Below the pieces are notes generated by a model. That model was not told where the DNA came from. It saw only the letters and a list, made by a program, of their open reading frames with translations, and did no database searches. Positions 43,932 to 54,705 of a stretch of 64,000 nucleotides of DNA are shown here, piece by piece; the first letter of the stretch is position 1, and every line of letters starts with the position of its first letter. Source of the DNA: Eustoma russellianum (Eukaryota; Streptophyta; Magnoliopsida; Gentianales; Gentianaceae); NCBI GenBank assembly GCA_036186865.1, contig AP025053.1, forward strand, positions 8,450,660 through 8,514,659. Reading direction: 5' to 3'. Made by a program: the position numbers and the translations under genes.

Positions 43932-45544
43932 AAAGGTTTCTTCTTTACAACTCAAATATCATTTAATTATTCTGCCTTCATTCTTCATCATCCCTCGGTT
44001 TCGTCAGTCTTTTTTCATCTTTCGAATTTTTCATTCAGTTCTCCATACAACGAATTCTTGATTCCATAGCTTAAATCCCTCTCTGATAACTTTCGTTTAG
44101 TCAAGGAAAAAGTCCCAGAACATACAAAAAAAATTACTCCTTTTTGGACTTTTATTAGAATCCCACTGAATGCCTACATCCCCATGTATGCACATGTAAC
44201 TCAACTATTGCAAGGAACCTTTGTCCTCTTGCTTGACTCACGGCATATTCACTCTCTCGTATAAAAACAAAAAACAAAAGGCTGCATTTTTTGTCAACAC
44301 ATAGAAAGCAAAAAAAAGAGAAACAAAGTCCAATTTTTGGCTTCAGTCCACATTGCTTTTTCCTCCACCACACATACTTGCCTTTTTTTGTTTGACTCAC
44401 ATTATTCAGCTACAAAAAAAAAGAGGCATACGTTGGATTTTGCTGTAGACAGTACATGCGCACAAAATTTTGGACCTTGCAAATATTTTGTACTCTTAAC
44501 ATTTCAAGATCAATTCTTTATACACACTTGACAATAGGTTCATTGTATTAGGGTCTAAATTCAGCCATAACATATAACCCGAGTTCATTGCTTAAAAATG
44601 CTACCTAGTCACACGTAAATCTTGTTGCTAACGAAGCTTTTAGTTAGTTTTAGACTTGTGTGGCTTGATTGCACTGTTGCTTGGTTTGTGTTGCAATTTT
44701 TTCTTGTATCCAAGACTTTGGTGCCATTACAACTATTCGGCCAAAACCCTTGAGCATACACCAAAACTATTTTATCAACACCAAGGATTACAAAATAAAG
44801 CATCCTAAGCATCTACGGGTGTTCCATGAAAAGCATTTTCTTGACATAGGTTATTCGGTTATATCAAAAAAAAAAAGACAGACATTCGGCAGAATACAAA
44901 AAAAAGAGCCGAGAATTAAAAAAAAGCCAAAAAAAAAGCCAAATAAAAAAACCGTCAAAAAAAAGTGCAAGAAGTTGTTCTCAAAGTTACTCGCAAATCA
45001 AGTTCCATATTAAAAGAAAAAAAAATTAATTCAGCAAGATCGTGCCCTTTGAAACCACAAGATGCATCATTTGTTTCACTGTCTTACACTTGGATACTTG
45101 ATTATTGCACTTGAATCAACAACTTTGTAATTAATTTGCATAAGGCTAAGCTTAACTAAAGATTGCCCAGGGCAACCCTTAGTTTTCTTTGGCTCAGCCT
45201 TTGACATAATTTTTGTTCTCATTTTTTCCTTGATTCTTAGAAGGTTAAGTGTGTAAAATTGTCTTGTTCTTGGCTTGATACCTTGCTTATTAGTTGCTGA
45301 AATTTGGATGACACGTTGGAGAAAAGGTGCAATTGATCAATGGATTGTGTTAGCCACTTGAGAAGCTTGCTTTGGTTGTATCTAGCCCAAGATTGGCCGA
45401 GGAAGACACAAACTTGAGTGACTATACAAGAGCGAAAAAGGAACATACACTTTGATTTTGATTTTCACTAACGTAACGAAATCTCTTTTGTCTTTGTGCT
45501 AGTTTTTCTTTTCTTGTTTTCTTTATTTCATTTCAGGAGAAAAT
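43932..45544 (+). other. gypsy untranslated leader
   Basis: About 1.6 kb between PBS and gag ATG with no credible gene. It is T-rich at first and holds A-runs at 44,868-44,965 that give a spurious Lys-rich frame. Confidence 0.7.
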
Positions 45545-48500
45545 ATGTCGTCAACCAATGCCGTAGCAGAGGAGACGAGGGCTGAAGTGTCTCTTGAAAA
45601 GGTACTGGAAAAGCTACAAGAAATCTCTAGCAAGGATGAGGAGTTGGACCGAAGGACTTCCAGCCAAAACTCGGCACACGCGCAATTACAAAGCCACGGA
45701 CAAACCTCGCATGGAGGAGAGGCCAGAGGATCCGTTGCCATGGGAAGCCGAGGACGGCCAGATCGAGGGAAAGCGCCCATGAGACATCGCGAGCCGAGAG
45801 AAGAATATCCACCACAAGAGTTTTACGAGGAAGAGATAGATGAGGCGCAAGCTTGGCCCTAAGGCCGAGTGCAAGTAAGGAGAGCGCCACCGCAAGAGGA
45901 TGATTTCCTCAAAACCAAGATGAACATCCCTTCCTTTTATGGTAAGAGTGATCCCGATGCATACATTGAGTGGGAGAAGAAGGTCGATCTTATTTATTCA
46001 TGCACAAACTACTCCGAATGGCAAAAGGTACGTTATGCTAGCATTGAATTCATGGAATATGCATTAATTTGGTGGGATCAAATTCAAAATATAAGAAGAA
46101 GAACCACGAGAGATCCGATTTCCACTTGGGATGAAATGAAATACGAAATGAGAAAAAAATTTATTCCTGAGTCATATGAACGTACTTTACATCAAAGATT
46201 ACAGGGACTCACACAGGCGTCTAAAAGTGTTGATGAATATTTTAAAGAACTTGAAATCTTAATGATAAGAACCAACACAATAGAACCTGAGGAGGCAACT
46301 ATGGCGCGATTTTTAGGAGGACTAAACAGGGAGATTGGCTTCCAGCTTGAGCTAACAAACTACGTGGATCTGGACTCTATGGTACACAAAGCTCAACGGA
46401 TCGAAAGACAGTTAAAGGTACGTTCTTCAGCTAGTGGTTACGGTTTTAGAACTAATGTGTCTTCTTCCACTAGAATACATCCTAGGTCGAATCCTACTGG
46501 GGGAAACAGTAGGCCAACAATAACCACTCCTACTCGAGGACCAAGTCAAGCTCCAAGCAAGATGAATCCCTCTCCAGCGGGAGGTGACAAAGGAAAGAAT
46601 AGGGTCAGAGAGAGCAAGACAGGAAACCCAACCCCTAGATTCCGGGATATTCAGTGCTTCAAATGCCAAGGTAGGGGCCATTATGCGAGAGAATGCCCTA
46701 ATCCCAAGAAGATCATGTACCTAGATGATACACAAGAGTACTACACTTATGAAAGTGAGGAGGAAAAACCTAAGTCTGAGGAGGAAGATGAAGTGGTCAG
46801 TGAAGAAGAGATCAAGGAAGAAGAGGGCGCCTATAAGGAATTCTTAGTGGTCAGAAAAATTTTGAGCGCCCATTTAAAGGAAGAAGAAGAGGCCCTACAG
46901 CGAGAGAACATCTTCCACATTCACGACACAGTGAAAGGTAAGTGTTGTACCTTGATTATTGATAGCCGATCTTGTGCTAATGTTGCTAGCGTAGAACTTG
47001 TTAGGAAACTTGATTTACCTTTGATTGATCACCCCCACCCGTATAGGCTATCTTGGTTGAATGATTGTGGAGAATTAAGTGTGTCCAAACAAGTTATGCT
47101 TTCCTTTTTTATCTGTGGTTACAAAGATGAGATTTTGTGTGATGTTGTACCTATGCATGCTAGTCATATCATTCTAGGTAGGCCCTGGCAGTTTGACAAA
47201 CATGTTACTTATGATGGTCGTCTCAATGTCTATTTATTTAAGTTTAACAACAAGATGTTCAAACTTCATGCATTGCCACCGCACAAAGTTTTTGAGGATC
47301 ACCAAAGACGAAACAAAACTCAGAATGATCCAAAAGAAAAAATGGCCGAAAGGAGGTTCTTAGAGGACCTCAAGAAAGGAAATAGGAACCAAGGAGAAAG
47401 CTCCAAGGCCTCGGCAAAGGGCACCAGGCCCGCGGACATGACCCCCACACCCCCATCCCCTTCACTCGTTACTCATCCACCCACAAAACACGCATTCTTT
47501 GCGAAGCCTAGTGAAGTTACCCATGCATTGCATTCTCAGAAGATTGTTTATGTGTTTTTGTTCAAAGAGAGCATTGACTGCCTATTTTCTAGGGATGACT
47601 TACCGACTTCTTTACCCAGTGGTGTTGTGACCTTACTAGAGGAGTATTCCGATCTGTTTCCCGATGAAGAACCCCCAGGACTACCCCCACTGCGAGGCAT
47701 TGAACACCAAATAGATTTCATTCCAGGGGCCACACTTCCTAATAGGCCAGCCTATAGGGCAAACCCCAAGGAAACGAAGGAAATTCAGAGACAGGTAGAG
47801 GAGCTTTTGAGTAAGGGCAAGATAAGAGAGAGTATGAGCCCATGTGCTGTACCCGTGATAGTAGTCCCTAAGAAAGACGGAAGCTAGCGAATGTGTGTGG
47901 ATTGTAGAGCCATCAATAAAATCACAGTGAAATATAGGTACCCTATCCCTAGACTTGACGATATGCTCGACATGTTGCACGGTGCTAAGTACTTTACTAA
48001 GATTGATCTTAAGAGTGGCTACTTTCAAGTGAGGATAAAGGAGTGAGATGAGTGGAAAACGGCTTTCAAAACAAAATTTGGATTGTACGAGTGGTTAGTG
48101 ATGCCTTTTGGTTTAACTAATGCACCCAGTACATTCATGAGGTTGATGAATGAAGTTTTGAGAGTTTTCATTGGCAAGTTTGTCGTAGTGTACTTCGACG
48201 ACATTCTGATTTATTCTAGGCACTTGCTTGACCATCTTGACCATCTAAAAGTAGTTTTTGACACGCTTAGGAAACAACAACTGTTTGCCAACTTTAAAAA
48301 GTGTTCTTTTTGTATGGAGAAGGTTGTGTTACTAGGATTCGTAGTGAGTGCTTCAGGGATAGAAATGGACCAGGATAAGGTGAAATCCATCATAGAATGG
48401 CCCACGCCCAAAACCGTGGCAGAGGTTAGGAGCTTCTATGGTCTGGCAAGCTTCTACTGGCGTTTTGTGAAGGACTTCTCTACAATAGCCGCACCACTAA

Positions 48501-50358
48501 ATGAGATTTCAAGAAGGATGTTGGGTTCCATTGTGGAGAAGCTCAACAAAAGGCCTTTGACGAATTGAAGGTCAGACTCACCTCAACCCCCATCTTACGA
48601 TTACCTAACTTTGAAGAGACTTTTGAGATTGAGTGCGATGCTAGTGGGGTTGGAATAGGGGCCGTTCTTACACAAGGAAAGAAGCCTATTGCATACTTTA
48701 GTGAAAAGTTAAAAGGTGCGTCATTGAATTATTCCACTTATGACAAAGAACTGTATGCATTAGTGCGGTCTTTGCAAACTTGGCAGCATTACTTGCAACC
48801 TAAGGAATTCGTGATCCACACTCATCATGAGAGCCTTAAGTAACTTAAAATCCAAGGAAAATTGAATAAGAGGCATGCGAAGTGGGTAGAGTTCAGTGAG
48901 CAATTTCCTTATGTCATTAGATACAAGCAAGGTAAGGATAACATTGTGGCAGACGCATTGTCCAGGAGATACACTTTAATCACTAAGTTGTCATCATATT
49001 TGCTTGGGTTTGAGCACATTAAGGAAATGTACAAGGATGATATTGATTTTGGATCCATTTACGAAGCATGTCTTGAGTCACCCTTTGGTAAGTTCTATTT
49101 GCATGAAGGATATCTGTTTAGGGCACATCGACTGTGCATACCGAGGGGATCTATGCAAGAGTTGCTTGTGAGAGAGGCTCATGGAGCCGGACTAATGGGA
49201 CACTTTGGGGTTTTTAAGACTTTGGAAACCCTAAAAGAGCACTTTTTTTGGCCCCACATGAGAATGGATGTGGAGAGGGTTTGTGGGAGTTGCCTCACCT
49301 GTAAGCAAGCAAAATCAACCACGCACCCCCATGGACTTTATACTCCCTTGGCCGTACCTTCTTCACCATAGGTAGACTTGTCTATGGACTTCGTCTTAGG
49401 CTTGCCTAGGACCCAAACTGGGATGGATAGTGTGTTTGTTGTCGTAGATCGATTTTCTAAGATGGCACACTTTATTGCATGCAAGAAAGTCGATGATGCT
49501 TCCCATGTTGCACACTTGTTCTTCAAAGAAGAAGTCCGTTTGCATAGTATGCCTTGCACAATTGTGAGTGATAGGGATACTAAGTTTTTGAGTCATTTTT
49601 GGAGAGTCCTTTGGGGAAAGCTTGGTACTAAACTTTTATTTTCTACCACGGCCCATCCTCAAACTGACTGCCAAACAGAGGTAGTTAATAGGACTTTATC
49701 ACAATTGTTCCATGCATTGATTAAAAAGAATCTTAGACATTGGGAAGAATTCTTACCTCATATTGAATTTGCATATAACAGGACAGTGCATAGTGAGTCG
49801 TTGTATTCACCTTTTGAGATTGTTTATGGTTTCAATCCCCATTCCCCACTTGACTTACTTCCTATTCCTGTAAATGAACGTGCTAGTCTTGATGGTAAGA
49901 ACAAAGCTGAAATGATTAAGAAATTGCATGCTAAGGTCAAATTGCAACTTGAACGTAAAAATGAACAATATGCTAGGAAGGCTAATAAAAATAGAAAACA
50001 TGTTTCTTTTGTTCTTGGCGATCTTGTTTGGTTGCATTTGCGCAAAGCTAGGTTTCCTACCGAGAGGAAGTCCAAGCTCATGCCGAGGGGAGATGGACCT
50101 TTCAAGGTCCTACAAAAGGTTGGTGAAAATGCTTATGTTCTTGATCTTCCGCCGGACAGGTATGGTTCTATCTCTCACACTTTTAATGTTAGCGATCTTA
50201 CTCCTTTTGAGCATTTTGATGACTTTGATTCGAGGCCGAATCCTTTTGAGGAGGGGGGATTGATGAGGCTCAAGATCCTCCTCATGATAATCTTGCACAA
50301 GGACCCTCCAACGAGACACATAGGGGTCCCTTTACAAGAGGCCAAGCGAGACGACTAG
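45545..50358 (+). pseudogene. Ty3/gypsy gag-pol polyprotein, broken
   Basis: Starts ATG at 45,545. Gag (45,869 onward: MNIPSFYGKSDPDAYIEWEK, YALIWWDQI) is followed by a CCHC knuckle CFKCQGRGHYAREC near 46,655. Protease reads LIIDSRSCANVAS, with Arg in place of the Gly of the DSG/DGG motif. RT runs about 47,740-48,500 (YPIPRLDDMLD, VYFDDILIYS intact). RNase H, 48,570-48,835 (ECDASGVGIGAVL). Integrase, 49,150-50,250: HHCC finger with CGSCLTC, SMDFVLGLPR, IVSDRDTKF, TEVVNRTL. Stops at 45,860, 47,885, 48,044, 48,841 and 49,369; a one-base loss near 48,508. RT-RH-IN order marks Ty3/gypsy. A GPFTRGQARRL motif in a shifted frame inside the 3' LTR suggests a CRM-like chromovirus. Confidence 0.93.
50248..50260 (+). 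other. polypurine tract of the gypsy element
   Basis: GAGGAGGGGGGAT ends at the first base before the 3' LTR and overlaps the pol frame. Confidence 0.9.
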
Positions 50359-51575
50359 GTTTTGACACTGGTGCTTTCTTGACAAGGCATGTGCAAGAGA
50401 TACCAACACATGGTGGGCAGCATTGGGTTCTCATCATTGAGGCTGTGACTTGATTATCCTTGAGTCTATTGATGTAAGGGTTGGTGGGAGGGCAGGATGG
50501 TCATTTCATGCGTTGTCGCCGTAATATCGAGTGTAGTTGTTTGAGTTGTCTTTGTTTTGGGTCTAGTATATTTTATAGCGTCTTTTAATATGTGTTTCTA
50601 GTGCTAATGGCTGTGTTTGAGTGTTTTCTAAGGTGACAAAGCTTAATAAGGAAGGTGGCTTGAAGAGTCTCTATCTTTCAGGAAGGCAGCCGGACACCAG
50701 TCGGTATTTTGGATGCCCAGGTCGGAGTACTGATCCAATTGTGTTCAAAACACTTGGAGGTTTTAGATAACTCAATGTGAGACGATTTTGATGTTTTGCA
50801 CTTTTCTTAATTCGGGCTATAAGATGGACTAAAATCAGATGCAAGTTGGGAGTCCAGAATGGAAAGTACTGAAGTTCACTGGATGGATATCTAGTTTTTG
50901 GAAGCCCGTATCTCTATCAAGAAGAGTCCAAATGAGGTGATTCAAAACCCCAAATTCAAAATAATTTCATGAGCTACAACTTTGATGAAGAGTGCATACC
51001 CTAATTCGGTGTCTAGAAGCGGGTATAAGTCAATAACCGACAGGATGTATTCCAGGGCTAGATTTTAGGGATTTGGATTATGTAATCTTCCTTGATTAGC
51101 TTTGACTTGTCTTTTATGTAGATTTGATTTAGATTGATAGTTAGTAATGTGAAGACTTTGATTTATCATTTATCTTTTAGGAATAACCAAAATATAGCTT
51201 TATATAAGGTAGGAAATGTAGCAAGAGAAAACAGTTTTCTCAGAATTTCAATTTCAGGTTTCATACCAAACTTTTGGTAACTTTGTGCTTGTAACCGTGG
51301 GTTGCTTGTTGAGTGTTTTCCTTTGGTTTCCACAAATTAAAAATCAAGGCTAGATCCAATCAAGGTTTGAGCAAACCTAGTTGGTGAATCACAATCCAAG
51401 GATACGGAACGACGTGTTGGATTGGGAGATTCGAATTGCTCGACGTAGACGTTGTTGATTTCTCTTGTCCAAGAAGGTGGTGTTTGCGCCATTGTCCCAC
51501 GCAAGGGTTGATCAAAGGTGTCTTTTGGAGTTGAAAGAAACGGTCGTTATTTTCATACGATCCAAGATCGTATCA
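50261..51575 (+). repeat. gypsy 3' LTR (1315 bp)
   Basis: Same length and ends as 42,602-43,916. In the frame shifted by one base, its first about 190 bases read an open C-terminal extension with GPFTRGQARRLGFDTG before a stop, so the polyprotein probably ran into the LTR. Confidence 0.95.
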
Positions 51576-54321
51576 CCATGTATAGCGAGAAAAATCGTCA
51601 ACGATGAAACATGCATAATGTCGCCCACCAAGACTCCTAGTACGACTAGGACCAAAAAAGTCAATGTGTAATAATTCTAAGACTCTAGATGTGCTAATTT
51701 CATTTTCAGATTTAAGTGACTCGTGTGTTTGTTTGCCTTTAATACAAGATTCGCACAACTGAAATTTGTCTAAATAAAGTTTAGTCAATCCTCGTACTAG
51801 ATTCTTTCTTTGTAGTTTTTCAAGAGTTGAGATGCCAATATGTCCTAACCATCTATGCCAGAAATTCACGTTGGGTTTATTTGACATAAAACATTTTACT
51901 TCAGTGTTTAACATATCATCCATAGAAAGTGTAAAAATATTTCCTTCTCTCTTTCCTTTTAACACCGTTTCTCCGTTTTTATTTACTATATTGCAATATG
52001 GGTTAGTGAAACACACATCAAAATCGTTGTCAAGATACTGTGAGATGCTAAGCAAATTTTAGGATAGATTACTTACCAAAAAGACGTTAGAGATTTGAAG
52101 AGTGCTTGAGCTTCCAATTGTACCTTTTCTGATGATTCTTCCTTCGTTGTTTTCTCTATAGGTCACCGGTCCACCTTTTGTAACCTTCTTTAACTTTGAA
52201 AACAAGCTCGGGTCACCCGTCATGTGCCTTGAGCAACCACTATCAAGGAACCACTTAATTGATGTACCTTTAGATGTATGTGTTCCCTGCAATGTGTAAC
52301 AACGATTTAGGTACCCTTTTATTTTGTCCTTACAAGTAAGTTATTCAACCCTTTGTCAGAGTACCTTTTGGTACCCAAACTTGGGTGATCTTTTTCGGTC
52401 TTACAAATGGTGAGTATATAGATGAAGAAGCAATATACTAGATATTAGGTTGTAATGCCTTTGGCCTTGGGCCGAGAATCCCTTCATGCACATGGTATGA
52501 TCTTCGTTTTTTATATGCCTTTGTGTTAGTGTGCATGGTGCGTGATCTAGATGCATTTATGTTAAATGAATGTCATGTATGCATCAATGGTTTCTTTTCA
52601 TATTTATACGGCACATAATCATATCTTGTATGATATGAAGAAGAAGCACGATGAGACGAGGTAGGGGGTGATCTAGGCGTCCTTTTAGGTGCTACATTTG
52701 TCTTGAATGCATGTGTTTTCTTAAATGAAGATAGAATGAATTTGGTTGATTTATTTTGCGTTTCGTTTTTCTCAACGTATCCGAATCCAGTTTTGTCGCT
52801 TTCATGCTTTTGTGAATAAATGATGCGATCTAGCATGTTTGTACTGTATCAAACTGTTTTACCATTTTTTCAAAATCCGGATACTTGATTTCAAATTTGA
52901 AATCTCGGATTTAATTTCATTATTTTCTATCGTTAATGATGAGACCTCTGATTTCAATACATTAATTCTGCAAGATGACTCTTCTTTTGAATCGTTTGAG
53001 AAACAAGGTTCGTGTAAGATGATTCTAAAAACTTCTTGTCCTTAATTAACCGTTTCTTTTCTTTTGCAAGAGTCTTTGTGAATTTATGCAGTTCAAGATA
53101 TTGACTAAATAAATCATCATAAGAGGGTTCAGGATCAAAAGATACCTTGTTTGATGCTTTGGATGCAAAGCATACTTGTACTGTCTGTTCTTCGGTATCA
53201 TCAGTCACAGAGTCAGATGAGTCACTCCAAGTGGAGGCTTTAAGAGCTCTTTTTGAATTCTTTCGTCTAGGTTCTGAGACGGGTCTATTTTTATTCTAGT
53301 CCTTGTCACGACTTTTGTTTGTTTGTTTGTCCTTGTTCGGACAGTCATATGACAAGTGTCCAAGTTTTCCACATTCATAGCACTTTATGCCTTTTTCGTT
53401 ATTTTTATTTTTATTTCTTTTAGTTTGAGCAGCCTTAGTTTGTTCTGTAATGACTTTCTCATAAATTTCCTCAAACCTTTAGCCAATAGCATTAGATCTT
53501 CGTTGTCCGATTCAGTATCACTATCATCTATGTGATCGGAAAAGGTAGAGACGTATTCATTTGATTTAAAAGCAATAGATTACCTTGTTTTGACGTTGAT
53601 TACAATTTCCTTAGTGTCAGTTTGTTTTCGTACACCTTTAAAGATACGGTTAGTTCCTCCAGTTTTATTGATCTTGTTTCTTTACTTTCCTCAATCTCTG
53701 TGACTTTAGGGTCCCATTCAGATGGGAGACTTCTTAACACCTTTTGAACTTTTTCCTGTGTAGAACAAGCTTTTCCAAGAGACTCAAGAGAATCGTAGAT
53801 GTTAGTCAAGCGTAAGTCCATGTCAACAATAGATTCGTTTGATAATAACTTGAAAGACTCAAGAATAGACATAAGCATATTTATTTTAGACTCTTTAACT
53901 TGACTAGTCCCTTCACGTTTCATTTTAAGAATTCTAAACATCTCTTGGGCACTAGAGCAATTAGACACATAACTCGATTCACTTTTACTCAACCCGTTTA
54001 AAAGAAGTTGCATGGCTCTAACATTCATACTTAATTTCTTTTTGTCATCACTAGTATATTTTTGTTTCGGTTTTATGACCTCTCGTGTGACACCATCAAC
54101 AGTAGATAACTAGAAGGAATAAAAGGACCATCATATATAATGGACCATAAGTCTATATCAATGGCCATAAGAAAAAGTTTCATTGTAAGTTTCCATTTTA
54201 TGAAGGACTCACCGTCAAAAAGAGGAGGCCTTTGACTCGACATACCTTCTTGTTCGGTCTTGTGACTAGTGGTTGCCATCTCACAAAGATCGTTGGATCT
54301 TCTTGTCTTGAGTGTACCTGC
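51576..54321 (-). pseudogene. copia D: gag, protease and first part of integrase
   Basis: Sense order from 54,279: gag start (MATTSHKTEQEGMSSQRPPL, DGESFIKWKLTMKLFLMAID), UBN2-type core (54,028-53,600) and an intact CCHC knuckle CYECGKLGHLSYDC (about 53,390-53,345). Then come a coiled coil (53,208-52,954, EKKRLIKDKKFLESS), a basic Ser-rich segment (52,836-52,573) and the protease WFLDSGCSRHMTGDPSLF with DSG intact (about 52,250). Next are the pre-integrase HHCC finger (FWHRWLGH ... LCESCIKGKQ) and the integrase start LHIDFFGPSRTRS to DDFSRYTW, where the gypsy element interrupts. Frames are broken by several stops and indels. It is the most complete copia of this family in the window. Confidence 0.9.
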
Positions 54322-54333
54322 GCAATGATACCA
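54322..54333 (-). promoter_or_regulatory. primer-binding site of copia D (tRNA-iMet, degenerate)
   Basis: The minus strand reads TGGTATCATTGC, matching the first eight bases of TGGTATCAGAGC. The adjoining leader matches copia A's, but the LTR next to it is the 163-bp type. Confidence 0.8.
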
Positions 54334-54335
54334 CT

Positions 54336-54705
54336 TGTTGGACCTCAGGCGCTACCAAATCTTCGAAAACCAATTGGTGATAGGAGATGCGCATACCTTA
54401 GTCTTATAGTGCATTCAGCATACACAAGCGCCCGACGTCCCGAGTTCGAGTCCGTGTGGAGACAATCCTTGTTGAAATATTACAAGGGTTGCCTCTGGGC
54501 TGGCTGAGTCTCGTGTGTCCTCTCCCTTTGCAGGGCTGCCGGTGGAGCACATCCCTCGATTTACATCCCACCTGGCTAAGGGGCCTCTGGTACAGGTGGG
54601 GGGAGAACCCACTCCCTCATCAAAGCAAACACAAGCGCCTACGGCATTTGACTTTAACTTGGCCCACACGGCCTACGCACCACGGGACAATTGCTGCATC
54701 TAACA
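54336..54705 (-). repeat. short LTR, right copy (163 bp plus 207-bp insert)
   Basis: TGTTGGACCTCAGG...CATCTAACA, partner of 27,113-27,275. The length without the insert is exactly 163. The right flank atatc completes the duplication in LINE ORF1. By position it is the 5' LTR of a minus-strand element, touching the copia D PBS. Confidence 0.9.
54433..54639 (+). mobile_element. 207-bp insertion with 11-bp TSD (candidate SINE)
   Basis: An 11-bp direct repeat ACACAAGCGCC (54,422-54,432 and 54,629-54,639) brackets it, while the other short LTR has a single copy. Near its left end is GAGTTCGAGTCC, resembling a polymerase III B box. No A box, poly-A or open frame is evident, so the class is uncertain. 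Confidence 0.6.

Larger units (their letters stand above)
42602..51575 (+). mobile_element. Ty3/gypsy LTR retrotransposon, structurally complete, TSD ccatg
   Basis: Identical-length LTRs of 1315 bp (42,602-43,916 and 50,261-51,575), exact duplication ccatg (42,597-42,601 and 51,576-51,580), PBS, gag-pol and PPT are all present. It sits in the copia D integrase between the codons for DDFSRYTW and TLFLANKD. The LTRs differ at roughly 30 of 1315 positions by hand count (about 98% identical), so it is among the younger insertions of the nest. Coding is broken by five stops and at least one frameshift. Confidence 0.95.
27113..54705 (-). mobile_element. composite nest bounded by 163-bp short LTRs (TRIM-like), TSD atatc
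   Basis: Terminal repeats 27,113-27,275 (163 bp) and 54,336-54,705 (163 bp plus a 207-bp insert) begin TGT(A/T)GGACCTCA and end AACA. They are flanked by the exact 5-bp duplication atatc, inside LINE ORF1. Next to the left LTR is a miniature internal domain (PPT and PBS, 27,276-27,338), as in TRIM elements. The rest of the interior is copia D with two long LTRs, copia A, an RTE LINE and a gypsy element. Whether the short LTRs originally bounded only a miniature element or the whole composite cannot be decided from one locus. Confidence 0.8.

Noticed and set aside
44669..45013. Lys-rich frame in the gypsy leader
   Set aside because: It comes from A-runs in the untranslated leader and lacks any conserved feature.
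54334..54340. TSD ctact/ccact flanking copia D (27,334-27,338 and 54,331-54,335)
   Set aside because: Both pentamers belong to primer-binding-site sequences, which are alike anyway, and no copia LTR ends next to the right one.
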